Assembly: GCA_934271235.1 (NCBI GenBank)
Contig: CAKQQT010000006.1
Location: 71,363-135,362, forward strand
Source: an uncultured Clostridia bacterium
Lineage (GTDB): Bacteria; Bacillota; Clostridia; Peptostreptococcales; Anaerovoracaceae
Length of the DNA stretch: 64,000 nucleotides
Direction of reading: 5' to 3'
The notes beneath the pieces were generated by a model. The model searched no databases, had not been told where the DNA came from, and saw only the letters and a list, made by a program, of their open reading frames with translations. Of the stretch, positions 7,448-14,553 are shown in pieces (position 1 is the first letter of the stretch; each line of letters starts with the position of its first letter). Made by a program: the position numbers and the translations under genes.

Positions 7448-7634
7448 AAAAATAATAGATGCGGGAGGATACAGTAAAACCCTTACACTACGGGACCCGG
7501 TAACAAGGGACTACAGTTCTGTATTGCTTGGATGGGATACTTATCCATATGCGACGACATATGCTTTAGACATCGGGCAGCAAGTATATGTAAAAGAATT
7601 TCCTGAGCATAATCCGTTCGCAGCGGAAAAATAA
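7448..7634 (+). pseudogene. Out-of-frame continuation of the secreted protein
   Basis: In the +1 frame relative to the gene ending at 7447, this stretch encodes CKKIIDAGGYSKTLTLRD... through VYVKEFPEHNPFAAEK with no internal stop. There is no start codon with a ribosome-binding site at its beginning, so an independent gene is unlikely. Confidence 0.5.
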
Positions 7635-7652
7635 AAACACATACAAAGAGTC

Positions 7653-7679
7653 GGGACTGTCAAATATATTGACAGTCCC
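7653..7679 (+). terminator. Perfect 11-bp hairpin after the secreted-protein genes
   Basis: GGGACTGTCAA (7653-7663), loop ATATA, TTGACAGTCCC (7669-7679). There is no T-run on the plus side, so it may act as a processing or Rho-assisted end rather than a classical terminator. Confidence 0.55.
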
Positions 7680-7759
7680 AGGTATAAGATGCAATATTGT
7701 ATTTGAAAATAACTTAAGGTGGATGCTTCCGGCATACATATAGAAGGAGTGCAGCAACA

Positions 7760-8278
7760 ATGGGTGCAAGACAAACGTTAAACAGGAAAGTACGAAGCGG
7801 CATGCGGATTACTGCAGCTTTGGCAGTCCTTCTGGCGCTGCTGATACAGGGAATCTTCTTTTACTGTCTGCTGGGTCAGTATGATACTTACGGAGAACCG
7901 GGATATACCTATCCTGTCAGCTACGAGGAATGGCTGCAGATGATCGAGCAGGCACAGGGAAGGGATGCGAATTGGTTCTTGGATCACGTCATAGGTATCG
8001 ATCTGGCAGTGTCTCTGGCGATGGGGATCCTGTTTGTCGTGTTTGTACGCAGGGCAAAAGCGGAGCAGATATCGCTGCGCGGCGTCAAACAGACGGTGAT
8101 CGGCGCGTGTCTTGTCTATGCGGCGGGGCTTCTTTTCATTCGCCTGACGGCAGAACAATTCCGTTTATACATGAATTTTACCGCGGCGGAAGTGATCGCG
8201 TTGGCGCTGCTGATATTCTTTTTTCTCAATCGAACCGCGTGGAATGAACGAGAGGAGAAAAAATGGGGAGAGTTATGA
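7760..8278 (+). CDS. Four-helix integral membrane protein of unknown function
   Basis: A 172-residue protein with predicted membrane segments at roughly 16-38, 80-98, 111-127 and 140-157, and a short extracytoplasmic loop after the first helix (YDTYGEPGYTYPVSYEEW). It ends in a charged cytoplasmic tail (NEREEKKWGEL). No family is recognised. AAGGAG lies 10-12 bases before ATG 7760. Its end overlaps the start of the following lipoprotein gene by 16 bases, so the two are translated together and may form one envelope complex (inference). Confidence 0.7.
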   Translation: MGARQTLNRKVRSGMRITAALAVLLALLIQGIFFYCLLGQYDTYGEPGYTYPVSYEEWLQMIEQAQGRDANWFLDHVIGIDLAVSLAMGILFVVFVRRAKAEQISLRGVKQTVIGACLVYAAGLLFIRLTAEQFRLYMNFTAAEVIALALLIFFFLNRTAWNEREEKKWGEL

Positions 8279-8703
8279 GGAAAAAACGCGGTGCACCGGC
8301 GCTGCTGCTTGGGGCTTTGCTGCTGTGCGTGCTTGTGGGCGGCTGTTCCGAAAAGACGGAGACGACGCTCGGAGACCTTTTGGGAGAGGGTATGAGCGAG
8401 GCTGACCGCATTTTGATCACGCGCATAGCGGGGATGGGAAGCCCGGAGATGACGTACCTTCAAGAGGCGGCAGACGTAGAGAAATGCAAGGACACGCTGC
8501 GTGAAGTGCAGTGCCGGGACAACGGCAAATATCAATATGAGGAATATTCCGGCAGAACAGAGATCGACCTCGTGTTCTATCAGGAAAAGGACGGAACGCT
8601 TGTGAAGCTGGCGGAGTGCAGCTTCAGCGAGCAAGGAGAACTGTATTACCAAGGCCGCAAATATACGACGGACCAAAGTGCGGATCTGAGCGCATGGCTT
8701 TGA
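8263..8703 (+). CDS. Small lipoprotein of unknown function
   Basis: A 146-residue protein with a type II signal peptide: basic MRKKRG, hydrophobic core, lipobox VGGC with cysteine at residue 28. The mature domain is acidic, with Lys/Glu-rich and Tyr-rich strands (YQYEEYSGRTEIDLVFYQEK, AECSFSEQGELYYQGRKY). No recognised family. GAGGAG upstream supports ATG 8263; ATG 8275 is an alternative. It overlaps the preceding membrane-protein gene. Confidence 0.75.
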   Translation: MGRVMRKKRGAPALLLGALLLCVLVGGCSEKTETTLGDLLGEGMSEADRILITRIAGMGSPEMTYLQEAADVEKCKDTLREVQCRDNGKYQYEEYSGRTEIDLVFYQEKDGTLVKLAECSFSEQGELYYQGRKYTTDQSADLSAWL

Positions 8704-8781
8704 TCTGCGCAAGGTCCGATGCACGATAAAAGATTGTGCAAAACGCACAAAGAACAGACGGATTCTTATACTCCCGGAGGC

Positions 8782-8809
8782 TTGTATCGGTGCCGAAACG
8801 GCATATAAT
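8782..8809 (+). promoter_or_regulatory. Promoter of the Hsp20 gene
   Basis: TTGTAT (8782-8787), 16-base spacer, TATAAT (8804-8809). No CIRCE-type inverted repeat is present, so control by HrcA is not supported. Confidence 0.55.
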
Positions 8810-8857
8810 ATAGATATAAAGAAAAAGGAAGCGAAGAGCTTAAAGGGGGTTTTTAAG

Positions 8858-9295
8858 ATGTTACCGAGTATCTTTGGTGAAAATATGTTTGATGAATTCT
8901 TTGATGATTCTTTTGATCACAACTTTTTCGGCGGACGTAATCCTTTGTACGGAAAGCATGCAAAGAACCTGATGAAGACCGATATTCGCGAAAAAGATGA
9001 AAACTATGAGTTCGCAGTTGAACTGCCGGGCTTTGCAAAAGATGAGATCAATATTGACGTAAAGGACGGCTATCTGACCGTCAGTGCCGCAAAGGGTCTG
9101 GACAAGGATGAAGAGGACAAGAAAGGCCGTGTCCTTCGTCAGGAACGTTATGCGGGCGTATGCAGCCGCAGCTTTTACGTCGGAGATGTAGATCCGGAGG
9201 ACGTGAAAGCAAAATATGAATCCGGCGTCCTGACCATCACCTTGCCGAAAGCAGAACAAAAAAAGCTTTCTGCAGGCAGGATCGCCATCGAATAA
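8858..9295 (+). CDS. Hsp20/alpha-crystallin family small heat shock protein
   Basis: A 145-residue holdase chaperone. The short N-terminal arm is rich in Phe and Asp (FDEFFDDSFDHNFF), which is usual for sHSP substrate binding. The alpha-crystallin domain covers about residues 38-135: DIREKDENYEFAVELPGF, INIDVKDGYLTVSA, ERYAGVCSRSFYV and GVLTITLPK. The last is the conserved GVLxxxxPK signature. The protein should form oligomers that hold unfolding cytosolic proteins for the ATP-dependent chaperones. AAGGGGG precedes the ATG. It is monocistronic, with its own promoter and a very strong terminator. Confidence 0.95.
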   Translation: MLPSIFGENMFDEFFDDSFDHNFFGGRNPLYGKHAKNLMKTDIREKDENYEFAVELPGFAKDEINIDVKDGYLTVSAAKGLDKDEEDKKGRVLRQERYAGVCSRSFYVGDVDPEDVKAKYESGVLTITLPKAEQKKLSAGRIAIE

Positions 9296-9321
9296 ACAAC
9301 GAATAAAAGAAACAGGGATAA

Positions 9322-9370
9322 AACGGGAGCAGCCGCTTTGCCGCGCGCAAAGCGGCTGCTCCCGTTTTTT
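9322..9370 (+). terminator. Strong intrinsic terminator after the Hsp20 gene
   Basis: A 19-base perfect stem, AACGGGAGCAGCCGCTTTG (9322-9340) against 9348-9366, followed by TTTTTT. The preceding A-run means it could also act on the minus strand. Confidence 0.95.
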
Positions 9371-9491
9371 GGACAAACACTGCTTTCGGAATGAAAATAT
9401 TGAAAACAGTAGCGCAGCACAACACTTTTTTGTATAATAAAATTTAAGAGGAATGCCTTTGAAAAGAGCAGGAACACAAGGAGGAAAAAAG

Positions 9492-10040
9492 ATGTACTGG
9501 ACAAAGCGTTACGAAAAAGAGATCTCGGTCGCAGAATATTTCGAGAATTATGTGAACATCGCGGAATTTTTGGAGTACTGCAAAGCCTGTCCGCGGTATG
9601 ACCATATGTGGTCTTGTCCGCCTTACGATTTTTCGCAGGAAGATTACTGGAAACGCTACGACGACCTTTATATCCTCGCTTATCAGATATTCTTTGAGGA
9701 CGGCACGACCGAAGCAGAGAGTCTGCGGATCATGGAAGAGGTCAAGGCGAGGATGAGCGAGGAACTGTTCGCGATGGAAGCGGAGCATCCGGGCTCGATC
9801 TCGCTGTCCGCGGGAAGCTGCAGCATCTGCGGTAAGGAAAACTGTACGCGCCCGCAAGGAAAGCCGTGCAGATACCCGGATAAGATGCGCTGTTCGATCG
9901 AATCCATCGGCGGAAACGTCGGCAAGACGGTGCATGATCTTCTGGAGATCCCGCTCGAATGGATCGAGGAAGGCAAGGTACCGAGTTACTTTGTGCTGGT
10001 CGGCGGCCTGCTCAGATCCGCGCAGGGAATTGCGGGATGA
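9492..10040 (+). CDS. DUF2284 predicted metal-binding protein
   Basis: A 182-residue cysteine-rich protein of the DUF2284 family. It has an N-terminal CKACPRYDHMWSCPPYDF cluster and a C-terminal CSICGKENCTRPQGKPCRYP run followed by MRCSIESIGGNV. Family members are predicted metal-binding proteins; their substrates are not established, though the layout resembles iron-sulfur or corrinoid-related proteins. ATG 9492 is chosen because AAGGAGG lies eight bases before it; the in-frame ATG at 9453 has no such site. A TATAAT at 9433-9438 could serve as the -10 element. The next gene, alr, has its own promoter. Confidence 0.85.
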   Translation: MYWTKRYEKEISVAEYFENYVNIAEFLEYCKACPRYDHMWSCPPYDFSQEDYWKRYDDLYILAYQIFFEDGTTEAESLRIMEEVKARMSEELFAMEAEHPGSISLSAGSCSICGKENCTRPQGKPCRYPDKMRCSIESIGGNVGKTVHDLLEIPLEWIEEGKVPSYFVLVGGLLRSAQGIAG

Positions 10041-10055
10041 ATTGCAAGAAAGCTC

Positions 10056-10084
10056 TTGAATTTGCGGCGCAAGAAGCATATAAT
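10056..10084 (+). promoter_or_regulatory. Promoter of alr
   Basis: TTGAAT (10056-10061), 17-base spacer, TATAAT (10079-10084). Confidence 0.7.
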
Positions 10085-10134
10085 GCTCTTGTATACAAAA
10101 TTGATTTATTGAGACAAAGGAGATGTATGGTATC

Positions 10135-11271
10135 ATGTACAAGGAAGCATTAAGACCCGTTTGGGCTGAGATCAATTTAACCAACTTAGATTACAACATT
10201 AAACAGATTAAAGATAAAATCGGCGACAGACAGATGATCGGCGTGATCAAGGCAGACGCTTACGGTCACGGCTCGGTGAAAGTTGCGGAAGTACTGCGCG
10301 CGAACGGCTGCAAGACCTTTGCGATCGCGACCCTGCAGGAAGCCATTACGCTGCGTGAAGCAGGCGCAAAAGAAGAGATCATCATGCTCGGCCTGACACC
10401 GGATATGTATGCGGATACCATCGTGGATTATGATATCACACCGGTTGTCTGCTGCTCCGAGAATGCAGCGGCTTTCGCAGCTGCCGCAAAAGCAAAGGGC
10501 AAGACGGTACACGCACTGATCGCGGTAGATACCGGTATGGGCCGGATCGGCTATTTAGCGGATGATCTGGACTACGCGGTCGAAGATGTGAAAAAGATCG
10601 CCGCACTGGAAAACTTCAAGATCAAAGGGATGTTTTCTCATATGTCCACCGCCGACGCGTTCGACAAGACTTATTCGCATCAGCAGGAAGCAAAATACAA
10701 TAAATTCTATGAAACACTGACTGCCGCAGGGATCGAGATCCCGTTCCGTACGCTGGCCAACAGCGCTTCGGTCATGGAGCTGCCGTCGGTATACTTCGAC
10801 GCCTGCCGTCCGGGCATCATCCTTTACGGATGCTATCCTTCCGACGAAGTGGATGTCAAAGAGCTTTCCATCAAGCCGGTGATGTCCGTCAAAGCGAACA
10901 TTGTACATCTCAAGGATGTTCCGGTTGGCTTCTCGGTTGGTTACGGCCGCAGATTCATCTCGGAAAGACCAAGCAAGATCGCGACGATCGCACTCGGCTA
11001 CGCAGACGGTTATCCTCGTCCGTATTCCCCGAACGCGAAAGTCATTGTGAACGGCGTGATCGCGCCGATCGCCGGCAATATCTGCATGGATCAGTGCATG
11101 ATCGATGTGACCGATGTTCCGGATGTCAAGGTTGGTGATGAAGTGATCATCATGGGCAGTGACGGCAAGAACACCATTTTGGCGGATGATATCGCCAAGG
11201 CGACCGGCACCATCAACTATGAGATCACCTGTGCTTTCGGACAGCGTTTGCCGAAAGTTTATGTAAAATAA
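10135..11271 (+). CDS. alr: Alanine racemase
   Basis: A 378-residue fold-type III PLP enzyme converting L- to D-alanine for peptidoglycan in the cytoplasm. The Schiff-base lysine is K39 in GVIKADAYGHG. The GFSVGYGRRF segment carries the second catalytic base tyrosine, and ICMDQCMIDVT is in the C-terminal beta domain. I chose ATG 10135 because the protein then begins like its homologues (RPVWAEINLTNL); the in-frame ATG at 10123 sits only one base after AGGAG. ddl, which uses the D-alanine product, is also in this window at 28.4 kb. Own promoter and terminator. Confidence 0.97.
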   Translation: MYKEALRPVWAEINLTNLDYNIKQIKDKIGDRQMIGVIKADAYGHGSVKVAEVLRANGCKTFAIATLQEAITLREAGAKEEIIMLGLTPDMYADTIVDYDITPVVCCSENAAAFAAAAKAKGKTVHALIAVDTGMGRIGYLADDLDYAVEDVKKIAALENFKIKGMFSHMSTADAFDKTYSHQQEAKYNKFYETLTAAGIEIPFRTLANSASVMELPSVYFDACRPGIILYGCYPSDEVDVKELSIKPVMSVKANIVHLKDVPVGFSVGYGRRFISERPSKIATIALGYADGYPRPYSPNAKVIVNGVIAPIAGNICMDQCMIDVTDVPDVKVGDEVIIMGSDGKNTILADDIAKATGTINYEITCAFGQRLPKVYVK

Positions 11272-11283
11272 CAAGGATTGCAG

Positions 11284-11309
11284 AAGCCGGGCTTTTTGCC
11301 CGGCTTTTT
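11284..11309 (+). terminator. Intrinsic terminator of alr
   Basis: AGCCGGGC (11285-11292), TTTTT loop, GCCCGGCT (11298-11305), then TTTT. Confidence 0.92.
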
Positions 11310-11360
11310 CAGATCGGCATGACGAGGGCACGGCACGCGGCATGGAATGGAGACGGTACG

Positions 11361-12068
11361 ATGGAACTGAAAAAACAAAAGATCTTATCGCTGAAAGACA
11401 GCTTTATCCGCAGGCTGGAGCAGGATATCCTCTCCGGCAGACTTTCGGTGGGGCAGAAGCTGCCGCCGGAGCGGGAACTGGCCGACCGGTTCGGTGTCAG
11501 CAAGGCGGTCATTCACGCGGGGATCCTGGAGATGGAGGAAAAAGGCTTCCTCTCGGTCCGGCCGCGCGTCGGAACCTTTGTTTCGGATTTTCGCATGGAC
11601 GGCGGCAAGGAAACGCTTCTTTCGCTGATGAACCACGACGGCGGCAGTCTGTGCGCCGAAGAGGTCAAGTCCTTCAATGAATTTCACTGCGCGTTGGACA
11701 ATATGGTGATCCTGCTTTCCGAGAACCGGCTGAACGAGGAAAACTACGAAGAACTGGATCGCGCGGTGGAGGGCATCGGGCATGCCGGCAGCCCGGCGGA
11801 GGCAGCAGACTACAACTTTCGGTTCCATCACACGCTTGCGTTGGTCAGCGGCAATACGCTCGCCCCACTGTTTTACACAGCGTTCAAGAGCACCTTTGCA
11901 TCGCTTTGGGAGCGTTACGCCCGCAAATACGGCATTCCCGCGCTTTATCACAATTCTCGCGTGCTGCTGGACTACATCCACGCAGGACGCGCGCAGGAGG
12001 CCATTTCGTGGAACGATCTCTACACGGACAATACGACGTTCGGGCAGCAGAAGATCCTGGAGGAATGA
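11361..12068 (+). CDS. GntR/FadR-family transcriptional regulator
   Basis: A 235-residue regulator. The N-terminal winged helix-turn-helix spans about residues 5-70 (ILSGRLSVGQKLPPERELAD, FGVSKAVIHAGILEMEEKGF, RPRVGTFV). The rest is an all-helical FadR/FCD-like effector domain with histidine-containing helices (FNEFHCALD, FRFHHTLALVSGN). The effector is unknown. ATG 11361 follows GGAG by about ten bases; an earlier in-frame ATG at 11319 lies against the alr terminator. Its position just upstream of a neurotransmitter:sodium symporter gene, which has its own promoter, suggests it controls that transporter (inference). Confidence 0.88.
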   Translation: MELKKQKILSLKDSFIRRLEQDILSGRLSVGQKLPPERELADRFGVSKAVIHAGILEMEEKGFLSVRPRVGTFVSDFRMDGGKETLLSLMNHDGGSLCAEEVKSFNEFHCALDNMVILLSENRLNEENYEELDRAVEGIGHAGSPAEAADYNFRFHHTLALVSGNTLAPLFYTAFKSTFASLWERYARKYGIPALYHNSRVLLDYIHAGRAQEAISWNDLYTDNTTFGQQKILEE

Positions 12069-12104
12069 TCTTGAGAACCGCTGCGAGCAAAAGAGAAATT
12101 TTTG

Positions 12105-12133
12105 TTGAATTTTGTTAAGAAATAGACTATGCT
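12105..12133 (+). promoter_or_regulatory. Putative promoter of the symporter gene
   Basis: TTGAAT (12105-12110), 17-base spacer, TATGCT (12128-12133), about 75 bases upstream of the symporter start. Confidence 0.5.
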
Positions 12134-12207
12134 AGTAAAGACTGCGTGACTTACCGGGGGATCGGCATGCTAAGAGCAGGACAAAAGCAAAGAAAGAGGA
12201 ATTTATT

Positions 12208-13587
12208 ATGGAAAGAGACCGATTCAGAACCAGAACCGGCTTTATTATCGCATGTATCGGCTCCGCCGTGGGGATGGGCAACATCTGGCGTTTTCCGATC
12301 ATGGTGTCAAAATACGGCGGCATGACCTTTTTGGTCGTCTACCTTTTATTCGTGATCCTGATCGCATCCTCCGGCATGATCGAGGAATTCGCGCTCGGAC
12401 GCTGGGCTGAAGCCGGCCCGGTCGGCGCATTCGGTAAATGTACGGAAACAAGATTCGGCAGGCGTTCCGTCGGCAGCGCGATCGGTGCGCTTCCGGTCAT
12501 CGGCGCGATGGGACTTGCCATCGGCTATACGGTGGTCATGGGCTGGATCTTTAAATATTGCTTTATGGGGATCTCCGGACAGCTTTTTGCGATGGGTACC
12601 GATATGGGTGTGATCGGCGGCACCTTTGACGCGGCGGCGCCGGGTTCGGAGTCGCTGGGCGCTGCGGTGCGCATGATGCTGGATGGCGGCATCTTTACGG
12701 TCGGCAACAGTACGTGGCAGATCATCGGACTGGCGGCGGCGCTGATCATCATGGCGATGGGAGTCAGCGGCGGCATCGAAAAAGCAAACAAGATCATGAT
12801 GCCGGTCCTGTTCGGCCTGTTCTTGCTTTTAGGTATCTACATTGCCTTTTTGCCGGGTTCGGGAGAAGGCTATCGTTATATCTTCACGCTGGATCCGAAA
12901 GGTCTGGCTGACCCGGAAGTCTGGATCTTCGCGTTCGGACAGGCCTTTTTCTCGCTCTCGGTAGCGGGTAACGGCTCGGTCATCTACGGGTCCTATCTGG
13001 ATAAAAGGGAAGATCTGCCGGGCGCAGCGCGCAACGTGGCGGTCTTTGATACGCTGGCGGCAATGCTGGCTGCGTTGGTCATCCTGCCGGCTATGGCGGC
13101 GGGCGGCGTGACGCCGGATACCGCGGGACCGGGGCTGATGTTCGTGTACTTGGTCAATGTGCTTAACGGCATGGCAGGCGGACGGATCGTCGGCATGATC
13201 TTCTTTATCTGTGTACTGTTCGCGGGCGCGACCTCGATCGTCAATCTTTACGAAGTTCCGGTGGCGTTCCTTCAGGAAAAGGCCGGACTGCGCAGGATCC
13301 CGGCGGTCGCGGTGATCGGGTTGATCGGAGCGGTCGTTTCCGTGCTGATCCAGCCGTGGACTTCGCAGTGGATGGACGTGGTTTCGATCTACATCTGCCC
13401 GCTCGGAGCTTTGCTTGCAGGCATCATGTTCTTCTGGATCCTGCCGAAGAAGACGGCCGTCGAAGCCGTCAACGAGGGCAGCAAGAAACAGATCGGGACA
13501 TGGTTCCATCCGCTCGGCAAGTATCTCTATTGTCTGTGCGCGCTGGCAGCGCTGATCGCGGGCGCCATGCTCGGCGGCATCGGCTGA
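12208..13587 (+). CDS. Neurotransmitter:sodium symporter (SNF/NSS) family transporter
   Basis: A 459-residue polytopic protein with the LeuT fold. The first helix carries the family signature GSAVGMGNIWRFP, whose unwound region binds Na+ and the amino acid. About 11 hydrophobic helices follow, including FAFGQAFFSLSVAGNGSVIY (helix 6 region) and GATSIVNLYEVPVAFLQE (helix 8 region). Bacterial members import amino acids such as tryptophan, tyrosine, leucine or alanine with sodium. The substrate here cannot be assigned. The adjacent GntR-family gene may regulate it. Confidence 0.93.
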   Translation: MERDRFRTRTGFIIACIGSAVGMGNIWRFPIMVSKYGGMTFLVVYLLFVILIASSGMIEEFALGRWAEAGPVGAFGKCTETRFGRRSVGSAIGALPVIGAMGLAIGYTVVMGWIFKYCFMGISGQLFAMGTDMGVIGGTFDAAAPGSESLGAAVRMMLDGGIFTVGNSTWQIIGLAAALIIMAMGVSGGIEKANKIMMPVLFGLFLLLGIYIAFLPGSGEGYRYIFTLDPKGLADPEVWIFAFGQAFFSLSVAGNGSVIYGSYLDKREDLPGAARNVAVFDTLAAMLAALVILPAMAAGGVTPDTAGPGLMFVYLVNVLNGMAGGRIVGMIFFICVLFAGATSIVNLYEVPVAFLQEKAGLRRIPAVAVIGLIGAVVSVLIQPWTSQWMDVVSIYICPLGALLAGIMFFWILPKKTAVEAVNEGSKKQIGTWFHPLGKYLYCLCALAALIAGAMLGGIG

Positions 13588-13631
13588 CAGACCGAACGGC
13601 GATTGGCGGCGAGATGACGGCCGTGTGACGC

Positions 13632-13698
13632 GGTGAGACTGCGCGACTGCAGGGCTGCGAGATTGCAAGGCCGCGAGATTGTAAGACTGCAAGGCCGG
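13632..13698. repeat. Short degenerate tandem repeat
   Basis: Imperfect 16-base units (CTGCGAGATTGCAAGG at 13655-13670, CCGCGAGATTGTAAGA at 13671-13686), with partial units on either side, made of recurring GACTGC/GATTGC words. No coding function is seen. It sits just after the symporter stop codon. Confidence 0.6.
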
Positions 13699-13741
13699 AC
13701 GAAAATGCTTTTGTATGTATAAACCTGCTATCTTTTTAGGA

Positions 13742-13961
13742 TTTTGCCGTAAAAAAAGCATGGATCCAAGAAAGGATCCGGAAACTCCTAGGGCAGCGAA
13801 TCGAAAATTGTTAAGGGCAACAAATGGTGCGTAAAATTTATATGTCATAAAGACAAAAAATAAAGCCTGAATAAGGATCGGATTCCTTATCCAGGCTTTT
13901 TGAAGCGAAAATGAAGCAATCGGGCAAACAAACCATGCTTTTTTTCGGCAAAAAGCATGAT
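13742..13961. other. Hairpin-rich intergenic element with a long inverted repeat
   Basis: The gene-free stretch 13588-14052 contains, from left: the tandem repeat; TTTTGCCGTAAAAAAAGCATG at about 13743-13763; a GGATCC...GGATCC pair (13764-13781); a terminator hairpin (13862-13901); and the near-exact inverse of the first arm at about 13931-13954. The last arm also forms its own hairpin, CATGCTTTTT / AAAAAGCATG (13933-13961). The nested symmetry suggests a structured RNA or a decayed mobile repeat. No gene was found. Confidence 0.5.
13862..13901 (+). terminator. Bidirectional intrinsic terminator
   Basis: AAAGCCTGaATAAGGA pairs with TCCTTATcCAGGCTTT and is followed by TTTT on the plus strand. 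The A-run on the other side lets it work for the minus-strand gene ending at 14053 as well. Confidence 0.85.
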
Positions 13962-14052
13962 TTGGATCTAGTTCTATGCAGAAACCAAATTTTTCCACAG
14001 CTGATCATAGCAGATGCCGTGATCGATTTGCCGCAAAAGAAGTAAACTGCCG

Positions 14053-14349
14053 CTATAACTGTTCCAACCCGCAGCCGCAGGCAGACGGGTCGTCCAGCGA
14101 ATGTTTTACCCGATCCGCTTCTTCGGCGGCTTTCGCACTGTTCCAGTGATCCATCGTGCCGACCAGATAGCCGGTAATGCGGCGGATCCGCTCAAACGGA
14201 ACCTGTTCAAATTCATAGTTCAGATCGGCATAATCGCCGTCGAGATGGATATCCAGCGTTTTCAGCTTGCGATGATGTTTCCTTTCCAGATAATCGACAT
14301 AAGCCAGCGCCTCTTTTCTTGGCGCGTCCCCTGTGATCGTTACACTCAT
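14053..14349 (-). CDS. Small NrdD C-terminal-like domain protein
   Basis: A 98-residue protein whose second half, VPFERIRRITGYLVGTMDHW followed by NSAKAAEEADRVKH, resembles the C-terminal region of class III (anaerobic) ribonucleotide reductase (RITGYY...WNKGKxxELKDR). The tail CGCGLEQL adds two cysteines. A full NrdD is about 600-700 residues, so this is either a stand-alone domain, as sometimes annotated in Firmicutes, or a duplicated tail. The N-terminal half (ITGDAPRKEALAYVDYLERK) is not recognised. A regulatory or metal-binding role is guesswork. GGAGGGAG precedes the ATG on the minus strand. Confidence 0.6.
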   Translation of the reverse strand: MSVTITGDAPRKEALAYVDYLERKHHRKLKTLDIHLDGDYADLNYEFEQVPFERIRRITGYLVGTMDHWNSAKAAEEADRVKHSLDDPSACGCGLEQL

Positions 14350-14473
14350 ATGACTCCCTCCTTAAAAGACATGTAACCATATCTTGTTGTTCTTTCTTGA
14401 TTTTCTATTATTATACCACCAGATACAGAAAAAAGAAACAGGTGCGGCAAAAAACGCGGCGCATTTTTTTACG

Positions 14474-14502
14474 TTGACAGAAAGACGGGTTTTTCCTATA
14501 AT
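14474..14502 (+). promoter_or_regulatory. Consensus sigma-A promoter
   Basis: TTGACA (14474-14479), 17-base spacer, TATAAT (14497-14502). A perfect match to the consensus, about 50 bases upstream of the secreted-protein start. Confidence 0.85.
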
Positions 14503-14553
14503 GAAAGCAGAACGCAAAGGGGTAAGCGGACAGACGGAAAGAAAGGAAAAAAG

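Noticed and set aside
7653-7679. Classical terminator after the secreted-protein genes
   Set aside because: The stem is perfect but no T-run follows on the plus strand, so it is kept as a hairpin with lowered confidence and not as a certain terminator.
8704-8857. CIRCE heat-shock operator ahead of the Hsp20 gene
   Set aside because: No TTAGCACTC-N9-GAGTGCTAA-like inverted repeat is present; only an ordinary promoter is seen.
12829-13998. 389-residue minus-strand frame reaching into the intergenic repeat region
   Set aside because: Mostly antisense to the symporter gene. Its N-terminal part covers the hairpin-rich non-coding region, and no ribosome-binding site is present.
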